A DNA stretch of 64,000 bases from Bacillus cereus group sp. RP43 (GCF_040459645.1 NZ_JARVHQ010000001.1:4774001-4838000), one strand, 5' to 3'; positions 51,679-64,000 are shown, numbered from the stretch's first letter. The notes: generated by a model from the letters alone, not told the origin. A program made the numbers and translations.

Positions 51679-52875
51679 TTAATCTAAAATTTTCACACGT
51701 GGTTCATCTTGCTTCGCTTCACGTATAATAATTGCTTCTGGACGTTCCACAGATTTAATTGTTACTTGTACTTTCATATAATTGGGGAAGTATTCCATAA
51801 CAAGTCCAGCCACATATTGTGTAAAACCAATTACTTCAGCTTTTCCATTGAATTGGACTGGAATATCGAGCTTCATTTCTTTTAATTCATCATCTCTATA
51901 CATTCCAGTACCGATAACAGCTGTATAATCGCCTTGGAAATACTCACTTAATTTTGCTTTAAAGTTTGACACCTTTGCAAGGTCTTCACGTTTATTATCC
52001 GCTTTTGCTTGTTCAGACGGGAATAAATAGTATTTCTCATTGATCGGCTTCCAATCCTCGACCGTTTCACTACCTTTTTCTACCTTAGCATAAGAAACAA
52101 AATTCCCTGGCACAAGTGAAGACTTTGGACCTTGACGATAAATTGCAAATGTAACCGGAATATTTTTTATTTCAGGCTTTTTTTGCTGCATGACTTTCAA
52201 GATGTCTTGTGCCATTCTTTTCCCTTCAGCTAACATTTTTTCATCTGGGATTGCAGCCTCACGTGGATACCCATGCTCTTCTTCATAATATTGAACAGAA
52301 TTCATCGCTAATCCAATTACAACGCCATCAGGTTCATCATCGTTCCCACCTTTTTGCACGTAGTAATCATGCTCTAAAATGTTTGAGATATACATTGGAT
52401 GTTTTTTATTTTTCACTTCTAGTGACTCCGAACCTTCACTTAAGGCTGGATTCAGTCCGATATTTGGAAATTTAACTGCATCTTTTTTCAACTTATCCTC
52501 TAGCTCTTTTTGTTCAGCATCTGTACGCTTTCTTTTTACAAGCATTTGTATATCTTGAGCCTCTAGAAACTTTCCGCCTTTAAAGAAATAATCTTTCGTG
52601 CTAAATGATTCCTTGGCAATGCGCATTAGTCCTGTTTCAAATTCATCTATATCTAGACGACTATTTAAACCTTGTACAACTAAACCGCGTGCCTCACCTG
52701 GCTTAAATGGAACCGTTGTCTTATAATATTCATCCGAAATGGAATATTTCGGGATAACTGCTTGTTCTTTCGCTTTCCCCGATTTCTCAACTGTTTTTTC
52801 ATCTTTATTGGAACCCATGCTACACCCACTTACAAGTAGGCTAAGACTTAATACCGCTAACGCTATTTTTTTCAT
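51679..52875 (-). CDS. camS: CamS-family lipoprotein (YerH-like)
   Basis: A 398-residue lipoprotein (lipobox VSGC, Cys18) of the CamS sex pheromone family. In enterococci the signal peptide of CamS is processed to a mating pheromone; in Bacillus the protein (YerH) has no known pheromone role. RGLVVQGLNSRLDIDEFETGLMRIA is a good family match near residues 65-90. It is the last gene of pcrB-pcrA-ligA-camS, the same order as in B. subtilis. AAGAGGTGC precedes the ATG. Confidence 0.88.
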   Translation of the reverse strand: MKKIALAVLSLSLLVSGCSMGSNKDEKTVEKSGKAKEQAVIPKYSISDEYYKTTVPFKPGEARGLVVQGLNSRLDIDEFETGLMRIAKESFSTKDYFFKGGKFLEAQDIQMLVKRKRTDAEQKELEDKLKKDAVKFPNIGLNPALSEGSESLEVKNKKHPMYISNILEHDYYVQKGGNDDEPDGVVIGLAMNSVQYYEEEHGYPREAAIPDEKMLAEGKRMAQDILKVMQQKKPEIKNIPVTFAIYRQGPKSSLVPGNFVSYAKVEKGSETVEDWKPINEKYYLFPSEQAKADNKREDLAKVSNFKAKLSEYFQGDYTAVIGTGMYRDDELKEMKLDIPVQFNGKAEVIGFTQYVAGLVMEYFPNYMKVQVTIKSVERPEAIIIREAKQDEPRVKILD

Positions 52876-52891
52876 CGTAAGTTTGCACCTC

Positions 52892-54916
<2,025 letters not shown>

Positions 54917-57166
54917 CTATTGTTTCGTCACAGGTGCAAATTTTGCTAATAAACGTTTAACACCAATTGGGCTTGGGAACGCAATATCTAATTCTTTTGC
55001 ATCACCTTCACCTTTTACACTTACAACTGTACCGACTCCCCATTTTTGGTGGGAAGCTTTATCGCCTACTGCCCAGCCGATTTGTTCGCCGCCTGTCGTC
55101 TTAGCTGCAGGACGCGCGAAAGCTGAACGAGAGCGTGTTGTAGTTGTGATTGTCGTTTTACTGCTACTGGCCGTTCTTCCTTTTGCACCAAACGAAGTTT
55201 CACGTTTCGGCGCTGTTTCATTTAACGATTCCACTAGCTCTGCCGGGATTTCTGTAATAAATCGAGATGCGGCGTTCATACTTGTTCTACCAAATAAAGT
55301 ACGCATTTGTGCATTGGATAAATATAACTCTTCTTCTGCACGAGTAATACCTACATAAGCGAGACGACGCTCTTCTTGCATTTCATCTTCTTCCATTAAA
55401 GAACGCGTATGCGGGAATATTCCTTCCTCTAAACCAACAATAAATACCACTGGGAATTCTAATCCTTTCGCTGAGTGCATTGTCATTAAAATAACTTCCT
55501 CACCAGCAGTTGGATCTTCATCTACACGATCGATATCAGCAACAAGTGCTAAGTCTGTTAAGAATGCAACAAGGCTCTTATCTTCGCTTTGAGATTCAAA
55601 TGTTTGCGTAACAGATAAAAACTCATCTAAGTTCTCTAAACGACCTTCGGCTTCTAAAGTACGCTCGTTTTTCAACATATCGCGATAGCCTGTTTTTTCA
55701 ATAACTTCTTCTACCAACTCTGTAACAGATAGATACTCTTGCATATTTACCCAGTTGTGTAATAGACCTGCGAATTCTTTTACTGCCTTTGTTATTTTTG
55801 CACTTACACCAACATGCTCGATTTCATCGAATACAGCAGTTAATGAGATTCCGTTTTGCACACCATAATTAATAATTTTATCGATAGAAGTCGCACCAAT
55901 TCCGCGCTTTGGCATGTTAATAATACGCGCAAAACTAATTTCATCATCTGGATTCCCAATTAAACGTAAGTACGCCAAAATATCTTTAATCTCCTTACGG
56001 TCGTAGAACTTAGTACCGCCGACAATTTTGTAAGGAATATTAGATTTCAGGAAAATCTCCTCGACCATACGAGACTGAGCATTCGTACGATATAACACTG
56101 CAAAATCAGTATATTTTCGTTTTCCCATTTGAATATCGTCACGAATTTTTTTCGCAACAAAATATGCTTCGTCTTTTTCCGTTGCAGCACGGTAATACGA
56201 GATTTTGCTTCCAACTTGATTGTCTGTCCATAATTTTTTCGGTTTACGGTTTGAATTTTTTTCAATAACAGCATTCGCTGCATTTAAAATATTTTGTGAC
56301 GAACGATAATTTTGTTCTAACAGGATAACTTGCGCATTCTCATAGTCTTTTTCGAATGACAAAATGTTAGAAATGTCAGCCCCGCGCCAGCGGTAAATAG
56401 ACTGATCAGAATCACCTACAACGCAAAGATTTTTAAAACGCGCTGCTAAATGTTTAACAAGAAGGTACTGCGCTTTGTTCGTATCTTGATACTCATCCAC
56501 GTGAATATATTGGAACTTACGCTGATAAAACTCTAGTACTTCTGGAACACGTTCAAATAGCTGAATCGTTGTCATAATTAAATCATCAAAGTCTAATGAG
56601 TTATTTTTCAAAAGACGTTTTTGATATTCTGTATATACATCGCTCGTTAATTTTTCATATGGATCAGCCATTGTAATTTTTTTTGCATATTTATCTGCAG
56701 ATAACAGTTCATTTTTCGCATTACTAATACCCGCTAAAATAGAGCGCGGCTCAAACTTCTTCGGGTCAATATTGCGCTCCTTCATAATTTTCTTTACTAC
56801 AGTTAACTGATCACCTGAATCTAAAATCGTAAAGTTACGATTAATCCCAATGCGGTCAATATCACGTCGTAAAATACGTACGCACATAGAGTGGAACGTA
56901 GAAATCCAAATATCTTCTGCTTCTGGTCCAACAAGTTTATCAATACGCTCACGCATTTCACGAGCTGCTTTATTTGTAAAGGTAATAGCTAGTACATTCC
57001 ATGGTGCTACACCTTTTTCACCAAGTAAATACGCAATACGATGTGTTAACACACGTGTTTTACCACTACCTGCACCTGCCATTAATAGAAGTGGTCCATT
57101 CGTTGTTTGTACTGCTTTTTGTTGTTGCGGATTTAAACCATTTAATAACCTATCTGTCGTACTCAT
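54917..57166 (-). CDS. pcrA: DNA helicase PcrA
   Basis: A UvrD/PcrA family superfamily 1 helicase of about 749 residues. It has Walker [14 protein letters not shown], motif [10 protein letters not shown], motif [18 protein letters not shown], motif IV QNYRS, motif [12 protein letters not shown] and motif VI YVGITRA. The C-terminal Tudor-like region ([22 protein letters not shown]) binds RNA polymerase. I place the start at the ATG at 57166; the in-frame GTG at 57178 directly follows the pcrB stop. It acts in repair and removal of obstacles to replication. Confidence 0.95.
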   Translation of the reverse strand: MSTTDRLLNGLNPQQQKAVQTTNGPLLLMAGAGSGKTRVLTHRIAYLLGEKGVAPWNVLAITFTNKAAREMRERIDKLVGPEAEDIWISTFHSMCVRILRRDIDRIGINRNFTILDSGDQLTVVKKIMKERNIDPKKFEPRSILAGISNAKNELLSADKYAKKITMADPYEKLTSDVYTEYQKRLLKNNSLDFDDLIMTTIQLFERVPEVLEFYQRKFQYIHVDEYQDTNKAQYLLVKHLAARFKNLCVVGDSDQSIYRWRGADISNILSFEKDYENAQVILLEQNYRSSQNILNAANAVIEKNSNRKPKKLWTDNQVGSKISYYRAATEKDEAYFVAKKIRDDIQMGKRKYTDFAVLYRTNAQSRMVEEIFLKSNIPYKIVGGTKFYDRKEIKDILAYLRLIGNPDDEISFARIINMPKRGIGATSIDKIINYGVQNGISLTAVFDEIEHVGVSAKITKAVKEFAGLLHNWVNMQEYLSVTELVEEVIEKTGYRDMLKNERTLEAEGRLENLDEFLSVTQTFESQSEDKSLVAFLTDLALVADIDRVDEDPTAGEEVILMTMHSAKGLEFPVVFIVGLEEGIFPHTRSLMEEDEMQEERRLAYVGITRAEEELYLSNAQMRTLFGRTSMNAASRFITEIPAELVESLNETAPKRETSFGAKGRTASSSKTTITTTTRSRSAFARPAAKTTGGEQIGWAVGDKASHQKWGVGTVVSVKGEGDAKELDIAFPSPIGVKRLLAKFAPVTKQ

Positions 57167-57178
57167 ATACGCCTGCAC

Positions 57179-57868
57179 CTACTCTCCTTTTACTGCTTTA
57201 ACTGTTTTTAACGCGGATTTTATATCATCATAAATAATATTTCCAACAACTACTGTATCAGCATACTGCGCCATTTCCTTCGCTTGTTCTGCATTAGAAA
57301 TACCGCCGCCATAATACAACTTAGCTTGTTTTAATTCTGCTTTTACATTTTTAACAAGTTCAATGTCTCCATACGTACCGCTATATTCTAAATAAAATAT
57401 CGGTAAACGTAATAACTTGTCTGCTAAACGCGCGTATGCAATCACATCATCTTCTGTTAAATCACATTTTGCATCTGTAAGCTGGGCTACTTTCGCTTCA
57501 GGGTTTAAAACACAATACCCTTCCATGAAAATTTCGTCCCAGTCCATAATATCCCCAAATTCTTTCAATGCCTCATGATGAACACCTGTTACCCATTCTA
57601 CTTTTCGGCTATTCAAAACGCTTGGAATATAATAAAAATCAAATCCTGGTGTAATTGCCTCCACATCAGAAACCTCTAACACACAAGGAACTGCATATCT
57701 GCGAATGCTAACTAGCATGTGTAATACATTATCAATTGTTATGCCATCACTTCCGCCTACAATAACGGCATCCGTTCCAGATTCACAAATCATTTCTAAA
57801 TGTTCGTCACTTAACTCCTTATTTGGATCAAGCTTAAATACATGTTTCCATTTGGAAATATCGTACAT
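57179..57868 (-). CDS. pcrB: Heptaprenylglyceryl phosphate synthase PcrB
   Basis: A 229-residue TIM-barrel prenyltransferase of the GGGPS/PcrB family. [19 protein letters not shown] at the N-terminus, GGSDGI (about 38-43), [19 protein letters not shown] and the phosphate-binding [12 protein letters not shown] and [10 protein letters not shown] are conserved. It joins heptaprenyl diphosphate to glycerol 1-phosphate, giving an archaea-type ether lipid precursor. First gene of the operon, with GAAAGGG upstream. Confidence 0.93.
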   Translation of the reverse strand: MYDISKWKHVFKLDPNKELSDEHLEMICESGTDAVIVGGSDGITIDNVLHMLVSIRRYAVPCVLEVSDVEAITPGFDFYYIPSVLNSRKVEWVTGVHHEALKEFGDIMDWDEIFMEGYCVLNPEAKVAQLTDAKCDLTEDDVIAYARLADKLLRLPIFYLEYSGTYGDIELVKNVKAELKQAKLYYGGGISNAEQAKEMAQYADTVVVGNIIYDDIKSALKTVKAVKGE

Positions 57869-58045
57869 GAAAACACCCTTTCTTTTTTCTAATCATATCT
57901 ATATCCCTGCTCAAAAAAGCAGTTAGTTTTTATTAGGATTTTTGAAATTCTTCTACTACATCTGTTCACAAAGGCGAGTCAAGTTTCGCGCTCCCTTTTA
58001 TGCATTCTTTCATTATAACAAAAAAAGCTACCTACACACACGCCC

Positions 58046-58080
58046 AATCCAACATCTTTTTCAACGTCAAATGTTGGATT
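58046..58080. repeat. Inverted repeat upstream of the DUF2892 gene
   Basis: Perfect 10-bp arms (AATCCAACAT, 58046-58055, with its complement 58071-58080) around a 15-base loop. It may be an operator or a leader hairpin. Confidence 0.4.
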
Positions 58081-58163
58081 ACATATCAAAAAACTTATAC
58101 GGAATACTAACAAATGAAATAGCATTTCTATTTCGAAGTTCATCAAAAAGGAGTGTTTTTCTA

Positions 58164-58541
58164 ATGAAGCAAAACATCGGGACAATTAATGCTCTAATTC
58201 GAATCACACTCGGACTCATCCTCTTCGGTTGTAGTACAGCTAAACTCGTACGTAAACCTTGGTGCACTTGGTCTAAAGTTTTGCTATGGATTGGTGCCAT
58301 GAAAATTGCGGAGGGAATCGTTCGTTTCTGCCCTATTGTTGAAGCCTGTAAGTTTGGAAAATATATGAATATGAGCGCATTTAAAATGCCTAGCATGAAT
58401 TTCACTGAAAAAGGACATAATAAAGAAGAAGTTAATCCAGCTTCCAGTCATGACAAGCCAAAGTCAAATGGAAGTTATGACACTTCTGACAAAGAGATTG
58501 AGTCAGCGATTGAAGAATTAATCCTGGCAAAACCGCTTTGA
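58164..58541 (+). CDS. DUF2892 (YgaP-like membrane domain) protein
   Basis: A 125-residue protein starting at the ATG at 58164 with AAAGGAG; the longer frame from 57942 has no site. Residues 1-65 match the DUF2892 two-helix membrane domain (MKQNIGTINALIRITLGLIL; KVLLWIGAMKIAEGIVRFCPI). The remaining 60 residues are polar, with a helical acidic end. Cysteines in FGCST, PWCTW and RFCPIVEACKFG are notable. The function of this domain is unknown; it is fused to rhodaneses in other species. Confidence 0.7.
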   Translation: MKQNIGTINALIRITLGLILFGCSTAKLVRKPWCTWSKVLLWIGAMKIAEGIVRFCPIVEACKFGKYMNMSAFKMPSMNFTEKGHNKEEVNPASSHDKPKSNGSYDTSDKEIESAIEELILAKPL

Positions 58542-58573
58542 ATCATTTGTCACGATGCAAGATGCTCTCAAAG

Positions 58574-58604
58574 GGACTTAGCTGCTGCAGTGGGCGGTTA
58601 AGTC
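58574..58604 (+). terminator. Terminator after the DUF2892 gene
   Basis: GGACTTA and TTAAGTC form the base of an imperfect stem with a GC-rich upper part, followed by TTCTTTATTTT. Confidence 0.6.
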
Positions 58605-58719
58605 TTCTTTATTTTACCATATAACAGAACATACATTCTTGTTTTTCAGCCTTAAAACGTACATAAAAGATATCAAACAATAAAATTCAGAAAATTAGGT
58701 TTAACCCCCTTGCATGTAA

Positions 58720-58749
58720 TGATATAAAAGTGATATCATTTTTATATCA
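58720..58749. promoter_or_regulatory. 30-bp palindrome over the SPFH-RHH promoter
   Basis: A near-perfect palindrome: arms TGATATAAAAGTGAT and ATCATTTTTATATCA mismatch at one position. TGATAT half-sites are repeated inside it. It overlaps the -10 region (TTGCAT at 58710, 18 bases, TATCAT at 58734) and ends two bases before the ribosome binding site AAGGAGG. A likely operator. Confidence 0.6.
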
Positions 58750-58762
58750 AGGAGGCGATCAT

Positions 58763-59608
58763 ATGAAAGAAAAACAAGTATTTTATGTTAATGGATTTCT
58801 CGGCGTTATTGGAATTTTAGTTTTAGCCGCTATCGGTGTATTTTGCCTTGTACAAGAAATGTTTGTAATAGCTATTTTAGCTCTCATATTAGCATCTGTT
58901 TTAGCTACAGGTATCGGTATCGTTCAACCGAATCAAGCGAAAGTTATTACGTTCTTCGGTAGTTATTTAGGAACAATTCGTCAAAATGGTTTATTTTTAA
59001 CAATTCCATTCGCGTTTCGTCAAACTGTATCTTTACGTGTTGAAAACTTTAACAGTAAGAAATTAAAAGTAAACGATGTTGAGGGCAATCCAATTGAAAT
59101 TGCAGCCGTTATCGTATATAAAGTTGTTGATTCCGCAAAAGCAATGTTTGGTGTTGAGCATTACGATCGATTCGTAGAAATTCAAAGTGAAACAGCAATC
59201 CGCCACGTTGCTACAAAATATCCTTATGATAATTTCCAAGATGAAACTTGCATCACGTTACGAGGAAATACTGAAGAGATCTCTGAAGAATTAAAGCGTG
59301 AGTTAGAAGCACGACTTGAAATCGCTGGCGTAGAAGTATTAGAAACTCGTTTAACACATTTAGCTTACGCAACAGAAATTGCCCATGCAATGTTGCAACG
59401 TCAACAAGCAAAAGCAGTATTAGCTGCCCGAAAAGAGATCGTTGAGGGTGCTGTGAAGATGGCGAAAGATTCAATCCATATGTTAGATGAAGAAGGCGTA
59501 TTGGAACTCGATGACGAGCGTAAAGCAAATATGGTGAACAATTTATTAGTTGCCATCGTTTCAGATAAAGGTGCGCAACCAGTTATTAATACAGGAAGCT
59601 TATACTAA
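58763..59608 (+). CDS. SPFH/band-7 domain membrane protein
   Basis: A 281-residue protein starting at the ATG at 58763 with AAGGAGG. Two hydrophobic helices (about 10-30 and 33-52) are followed by an SPFH domain (about 58-220: GIGIVQPNQAKVITFFGSYLGTIRQNGLF...LRVENFNSKKLKVNDVEGNPIEI). A helical tail rich in Ala, Glu, Gln and Arg follows (MLQRQQAKAVLAARKEIVEGAVKMA). Such proteins oligomerise at the membrane as scaffolds. It precedes a ribbon-helix-helix gene by 15 bases, an operon pairing that deserves study. Confidence 0.85.
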   Translation: MKEKQVFYVNGFLGVIGILVLAAIGVFCLVQEMFVIAILALILASVLATGIGIVQPNQAKVITFFGSYLGTIRQNGLFLTIPFAFRQTVSLRVENFNSKKLKVNDVEGNPIEIAAVIVYKVVDSAKAMFGVEHYDRFVEIQSETAIRHVATKYPYDNFQDETCITLRGNTEEISEELKRELEARLEIAGVEVLETRLTHLAYATEIAHAMLQRQQAKAVLAARKEIVEGAVKMAKDSIHMLDEEGVLELDDERKANMVNNLLVAIVSDKGAQPVINTGSLY

Positions 59609-59623
59609 AGGTTGTAAGTGATT

Positions 59624-59788
59624 ATGGCCAAAAAGAAAAGCTTTCCATTACGTATTGATCCTGAATTACACGCAGTCATCGAAAAATGGGCGAATGATGA
59701 GTTTCGTAGCGTCAATGCACACATCGAGTATTTACTTCGAGAAATGGCAAAGCAAAAAGGGAAATTAAAAAAAGATAAAGATGCATAA
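59624..59788 (+). CDS. Ribbon-helix-helix (Arc-like) DNA-binding protein
   Basis: A 54-residue protein starting MAKKKSFPLRIDPELHAVIE. The pattern is that of the Arc/MetJ ribbon-helix-helix fold: a basic beta strand (KSFPLRID), helix A (PELHAVIEKWANDE), then FRSVNAHIEYLLREMA as helix B, and a basic tail. It would bind DNA as a dimer through the strand. It lies 15 bases after the SPFH gene, with AAAGGTTG upstream, so they form an operon. It is a good candidate to bind the palindrome at 58720-58749 and repress its own operon. No toxin gene is adjacent. Confidence 0.75.
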   Translation: MAKKKSFPLRIDPELHAVIEKWANDEFRSVNAHIEYLLREMAKQKGKLKKDKDA

Positions 59789-59820
59789 AAAATCCCGCTG
59801 AGAAATCAGCGGGATTTTTT
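59787..59820. terminator. Bidirectional terminator between the RHH gene and purD
   Basis: A perfect 15-bp stem (AAAAAATCCCGCTGA and its complement) with a GAAA tetraloop. It overlaps the RHH stop codon and ends the purine operon on the other strand. Confidence 0.95.
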
Positions 59821-59825
59821 ATATA

Positions 59826-61100
<1,275 letters not shown>

Positions 61101-61124
61101 TCATCCCCCAATACTTAAATAAGT

Positions 61125-61153
61125 ACAAACTAGAAGCTATGCTCCTAGTTTGT
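61125..61153 (-). other. Hairpin in the purD leader
   Basis: On the minus strand ACAAACTAGGAGC pairs with GCTTCTAGTTTGT around ATA, 13 bp with one G-U pair. The same position is an A-C mismatch on the plus strand, so the fold fits the purD-sense RNA. No T-run follows, so it is not a terminator. Confidence 0.6.
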
Positions 61154-61170
61154 TTTCATATCAATAAAGG

Positions 61171-61308
61171 TTAAAAAGGAGGATCAAGAGAACCGAGCAG
61201 GTCAAGGCGCAATTGCCAGGAGGACACTGGGTGTAGCTTTCCTACATGAGTACCGCACTGGCTATGCAACAACGACATGCGACAGTTATCTTGACCGGAC
61301 TTTTTTAA
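61171..61308 (-). repeat. Nested inverted-repeat element between purH and purD
   Basis: Outer arms TTAAAAAG (61171-61178) and CTTTTTTAA (61300-61308) enclose perfect inner arms GGTCAAG (61200-61206) and CTTGACC (61290-61296). Between them is about 83 bases of GC-richer sequence with at least one internal hairpin (TGTAG/CTACA). It looks like a small mobile repeat or a structured RNA in the purine transcript. Confidence 0.5.
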
Positions 61309-61317
61309 CATCCTCTA

Positions 61318-62853
61318 TTAGTGTTTGAAATGACGTACGCCAGTGAACACCATAGTAATCCCATACACATCTGCCATTTTAATAGAATCTTCATCACGAA
61401 TCGATCCGCCTGGTTGAATGATTGCTGTAATTCCAGCTTTTGCTGCTTCTTCTACTGTATCTGGCATTGGGAAGAAAGCATCAGATGCAAGTGCGCTACC
61501 TTGTGCTTTTTCGCCAGCTTGTGTGATTGCAATCTTCGCAGAACCTACACGGTTCATTTGTCCAGCACCGACACCAATTGTCATATCATCTTTCGCTAAA
61601 ACAATTGCATTTGATTTCACATGTTTTACAACTTTCCAAGCTAGTTTTAAATCTTTCCACTCTTGCTCTGATGGTTCACGTTTCGTTGGAATTGAAATTG
61701 TACTTTCATCTAATGATAACGTATCTTCCTCTTGAACAAGAAGTCCACCTTGTACAGAAGTTAGCTTTTTACTTGCGCTTGTTGCTTTTTCAATATTTAC
61801 AGTTAGTAAACGTAAATTTTTCTTACTTTGCAATACTTCTAAAGCTTCTTGTGAGAAAGAAGGTGCGATAACAATTTCTAAGAAAATTTCGTGTAACTTT
61901 TCTGCTGTAGCTTTATCAATTTCACGATTCGCTGCAATAATGCCTCCGAAGATTGATACTGGATCCGCTTCATAAGCACGAATATATGCTTCGTGAATAT
62001 CAGTTCCTACTCCAACACCACATGGATTCATATGTTTTACCGCTACTACTGCTGGTTCTGTAAATTCTTTTACGATGCTAAGCGCTGCGTCTGCGTCATT
62101 GATATTGTTATAAGATAATTCTTTACCATGTAATTGTTCTGCATATGCAACAGAAGAAGTTGCTGCGAATGGCGCTTTATAGAACGTTGCTTTTTGATGT
62201 GGATTTTCGCCATAGCGTAAATCTTGTTTTTTCTCAAATGTCACCGTTAATGTTTCTGGACTTTCTTCGCCCATTTGCTCTGTTAAGTAGTTAGAAATTA
62301 ACGCATCATATGCCGCTGTATGACGGAATACTTTCGCTGCTAATTTACGTTTCGTTCCCTCTGTTACTTCACCGTTCTCTTTCAGTTCTGCTAATACAAC
62401 ATCATAATCTACTGGATCTACAATTACCGATACAAATTTATGATTTTTCGCAGCAGAGCGAATCATTGTTGGGCCACCGATATCAATATTTTCAATTGCA
62501 TCAGCAAATGTTACATCAGGCTTAGCGATTGTTTCTTTAAATGGGTATAAGTTAACAACAACGAAGTCAATTGGTTGAATACCTAATTCATTCATTTGCG
62601 CTACATGCATTTCATTATCACGAACTGCTAATAGGCCACCATGAATATTTGGATGTAATGTTTTTACACGGCCATCCATAATTTCTGGGAAACCAGTTAC
62701 TTCAGAAATACCAATTACTTGTAAGCCGTTTTCTTCTAATAATTTTTTCGTACCACCTGTTGAAATAACTTCAATCCCTTGTTCAAGTAAACCTTTAACA
62801 AATTCTACTACTCCTGTTTTATCTGAAACACTTACTAATGCACGCTTTTTCAT
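61318..62853 (-). CDS. purH: AICAR transformylase / IMP cyclohydrolase
   Basis: A 511-residue bifunctional enzyme. The N-terminal cyclohydrolase domain (about 1-200) is MGS-like ([27 protein letters not shown]). The C-terminal transformylase domain has [15 protein letters not shown] and [12 protein letters not shown]. It carries out the last two steps to IMP. AAGGATAA precedes the ATG. It lies 24 bases after purN. Confidence 0.97.
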   Translation of the reverse strand: MKKRALVSVSDKTGVVEFVKGLLEQGIEVISTGGTKKLLEENGLQVIGISEVTGFPEIMDGRVKTLHPNIHGGLLAVRDNEMHVAQMNELGIQPIDFVVVNLYPFKETIAKPDVTFADAIENIDIGGPTMIRSAAKNHKFVSVIVDPVDYDVVLAELKENGEVTEGTKRKLAAKVFRHTAAYDALISNYLTEQMGEESPETLTVTFEKKQDLRYGENPHQKATFYKAPFAATSSVAYAEQLHGKELSYNNINDADAALSIVKEFTEPAVVAVKHMNPCGVGVGTDIHEAYIRAYEADPVSIFGGIIAANREIDKATAEKLHEIFLEIVIAPSFSQEALEVLQSKKNLRLLTVNIEKATSASKKLTSVQGGLLVQEEDTLSLDESTISIPTKREPSEQEWKDLKLAWKVVKHVKSNAIVLAKDDMTIGVGAGQMNRVGSAKIAITQAGEKAQGSALASDAFFPMPDTVEEAAKAGITAIIQPGGSIRDEDSIKMADVYGITMVFTGVRHFKH

Positions 62854-62877
62854 TTATCCTTCACCCCTGGTTGTATG

Positions 62878-63465
62878 TTAGTTAACAGTTGGTTTTTTCA
62901 CAGACTGAACAATTTGATTCACTGTATTTACGTATAATTTATGTTCAACTTGTTGAATTTTCTTTTGTAAGCTTTCTCTCGTATCCCCTTCAGAAACAAC
63001 TACTGCTTCTTGCGCAATAATTGGACCTGTATCCATACCTGCATCTACATAATGAATTGTTACTCCAGTTACTTTCACACCTGCTTCTAACGCTTGACCG
63101 ACAGCATCTTTACCCGGAAAACTCGGTAATAGTGATGGATGAATATTAATAATCTTCCCACCGTACGCTCCTAGTAAAGTCGGCCCAATTAAACGCATAT
63201 ATCCAGCTAAAATAACATAATCAATTTCATACTCTTCTAGCTTCTTTAATATTTCTTTTTCAAATGCTTCTTTTGACTCATATGCTTTCGCTGAAAAGGC
63301 GAAACACGGAATATGATGATAATGTGCCCGTCCAACAGCACGTGCTTCTGGTTTATCACATACTAATAAACTAATTTCTGCATCCAATCTTTTTTCTTCT
63401 ACCGCATTAACGAGAGATTGAAAGTTAGATCCACTTCCAGAAGCAAAAACTGCTAATCTACTCAT
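62878..63465 (-). CDS. purN: Phosphoribosylglycinamide formyltransferase
   Basis: A 195-residue GAR transformylase: VFASGSGSNFQSLV near residues 6-19, the catalytic Asn and His in IINIHPSLLPSFPG, and TGVTIHYVDAGMDTGPII with the catalytic Asp. It transfers a formyl group from 10-formyltetrahydrofolate. Its start overlaps the purM stop by 4 bases (ATGA), so translation is coupled. Confidence 0.97.
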   Translation of the reverse strand: MSRLAVFASGSGSNFQSLVNAVEEKRLDAEISLLVCDKPEARAVGRAHYHHIPCFAFSAKAYESKEAFEKEILKKLEEYEIDYVILAGYMRLIGPTLLGAYGGKIINIHPSLLPSFPGKDAVGQALEAGVKVTGVTIHYVDAGMDTGPIIAQEAVVVSEGDTRESLQKKIQQVEHKLYVNTVNQIVQSVKKPTVN

Positions 63466-64000
63466 AGTGCTGTGCCCCCATTGAAAGTAACACCAGCACC
63501 TTGTACAGTACGTCCAATAATACGCGCTGTTTCTCCTTGCTCTTCAAGAAGACGAACAACATCTTTTGCATCTTCTTCCTTCACCGCTACTACCATACCA
63601 ATACCCATGTTAAAAATATTGAACATTTCTTTCTCTTCTAGTTTCCCAACTTCTTGAAGTAAACTGAAGATCGGCTGAATTTCCCAAGCTCCTAGCTCAA
63701 TTTCAGCACCAACTCCTTCTGGCAACATACGTGGAATGTTTTCAATGAATCCGCCACCTGTAATATGTGCCATACCGTATACTTCATGTTTCTTCAATAG
63801 TTCTAAAATAGGTTTGACATAAATTTTCGTTGGTTTTAATAATTCCTCACCAAGAGGTAGCTCTAAGCGTCCATAAATGCGATTTAAAGATAGTTCTCCA
63901 TCTTCTAGTAACACTTTTCGTACTAAAGAGTAACCATTACTATGAATACCGCTAGATGCTAGGCCAATTAATACGTGACCGGCTTCAATTTTTTCACCTG
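63462..64000 (-). CDS. purM: Phosphoribosylformylglycinamidine cyclo-ligase, 5' part missing
   Basis: The C-terminal 178 residues or so of PurM; the frame stays open to the right edge of the window. GHVLIGLASSGIHSNGYSLVR is the family motif after the first domain. HITGGGFIENIPRMLP and the glycine-rich segment to the end are typical. It makes aminoimidazole ribonucleotide. Apparent starts inside the window (for example at 63914) are internal codons, not the real start. Confidence 0.95.
   Translation of the reverse strand, partial: GEKIEAGHVLIGLASSGIHSNGYSLVRKVLLEDGELSLNRIYGRLELPLGEELLKPTKIYVKPILELLKKHEVYGMAHITGGGFIENIPRMLPEGVGAEIELGAWEIQPIFSLLQEVGKLEEKEMFNIFNMGIGMVVAVKEEDAKDVVRLLEEQGETARIIGRTVQGAGVTFNGGTAL

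Noticed and set aside
61171..61308. Purine or T-box riboswitch before purD
   Set aside because: The conserved sequences of those classes are not present, and the element lies inside the operon without a terminator-antiterminator pair.

Overview
The window comes from a low-GC Gram-positive chromosome and fits the Bacillus cereus group (B. cereus / thuringiensis / anthracis). The evidence is AT-rich intergenic DNA, strong AGGAGG-type ribosome binding sites, a sigma-K promoter driving CotB-type spore coat genes, and a gene order I recognise from that group: purM-N-H-D, pcrB-pcrA-ligA-camS, metNPQ, gatCAB, gabT-gabR-gabD, nupG, ahpCF and the 5-deoxyribose salvage genes. No rRNA, tRNA, prophage, transposase gene or CRISPR array was seen. 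Most genes lie on the minus strand, so the + strand here probably runs against the usual direction of the chromosome map.

Layout. 1-1.5 kb: CotB-type spore coat genes (minus). 1.6-2.5 kb: a small excisionase-like protein and an unrecognised gene. 2.6-7.1 kb: iron region, with a ferredoxin/flavodoxin-NADP reductase diverging from a hydroxamate-siderophore type ABC importer; two Fur boxes lie between them. 7.1-10.1 kb: three-gene 5-deoxyribose salvage operon (drdK-drdI-drdA) with a cre-like site in its leader. 10.5-12.8 kb: PerR-type promoter and ahpCF. 12.8-13.6 kb: a methyltransferase with 20-bp phased repeats upstream. 13.6-19.7 kb: a set for D- to L-amino acid conversion (desuccinylase, NhaC transporter, regulator, N-succinyl-amino acid racemase, acetyltransferase-fold succinyltransferase). 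19.7-24.7 kb: a metallopeptidase, a DUF1456 protein, an orphan sensor kinase and a tRNA-dihydrouridine synthase. 24.8-31.9 kb: RlmCD, a guanine riboswitch with nupG, lipoproteins, a polysaccharide deacetylase, the aminopeptidase AmpS and an SMR transporter. 31.9-36.3 kb: the GABA shunt genes with a sigma-54 promoter. 36.3-42.3 kb: a HAD phosphatase, lipid kinase dagK with a newly noticed leader microORF, gatCAB, and a YiaA/B protein. 42.5-45 kb: MarR - ArsA/Get3-like ATPase - small ORF - HXXEE membrane protein. 45-47.98 kb: methionine importer under a SAM-I riboswitch. 48.1-51.7 kb: an isochorismatase-fold hydrolase, pruA and a TSUP permease. 51.7-57.9 kb: the pcrB-pcrA-ligA-camS operon. 58.1-59.8 kb: a DUF2892 protein, then an SPFH protein with a 54-residue ribbon-helix-helix protein. 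59.8-64 kb: the distal purine operon (purM partial, purN, purH, purD).

How the parts work together. Several cassettes are complete pathways next to their own control sites: Fur for iron, PerR for peroxide, a guanine riboswitch for nucleoside import, a SAM riboswitch for methionine import, sigma-54 plus GabR for GABA, and probably CcpA for deoxyribose salvage. The less explained signals are: (i) a 23-codon cysteine-containing ORF whose stop overlaps the dagK start; (ii) a 22-bp inverted repeat arranged over bidirectional promoters upstream of that leader; (iii) a 17-bp motif shared by the two promoter regions of the D-amino acid cluster; (iv) a 30-bp palindrome over the promoter of the SPFH-RHH pair; (v) a nested inverted-repeat element between purH and purD; and (vi) a 13-bp inverted repeat that would bury the ribosome binding site and start codon of the SMR transporter.
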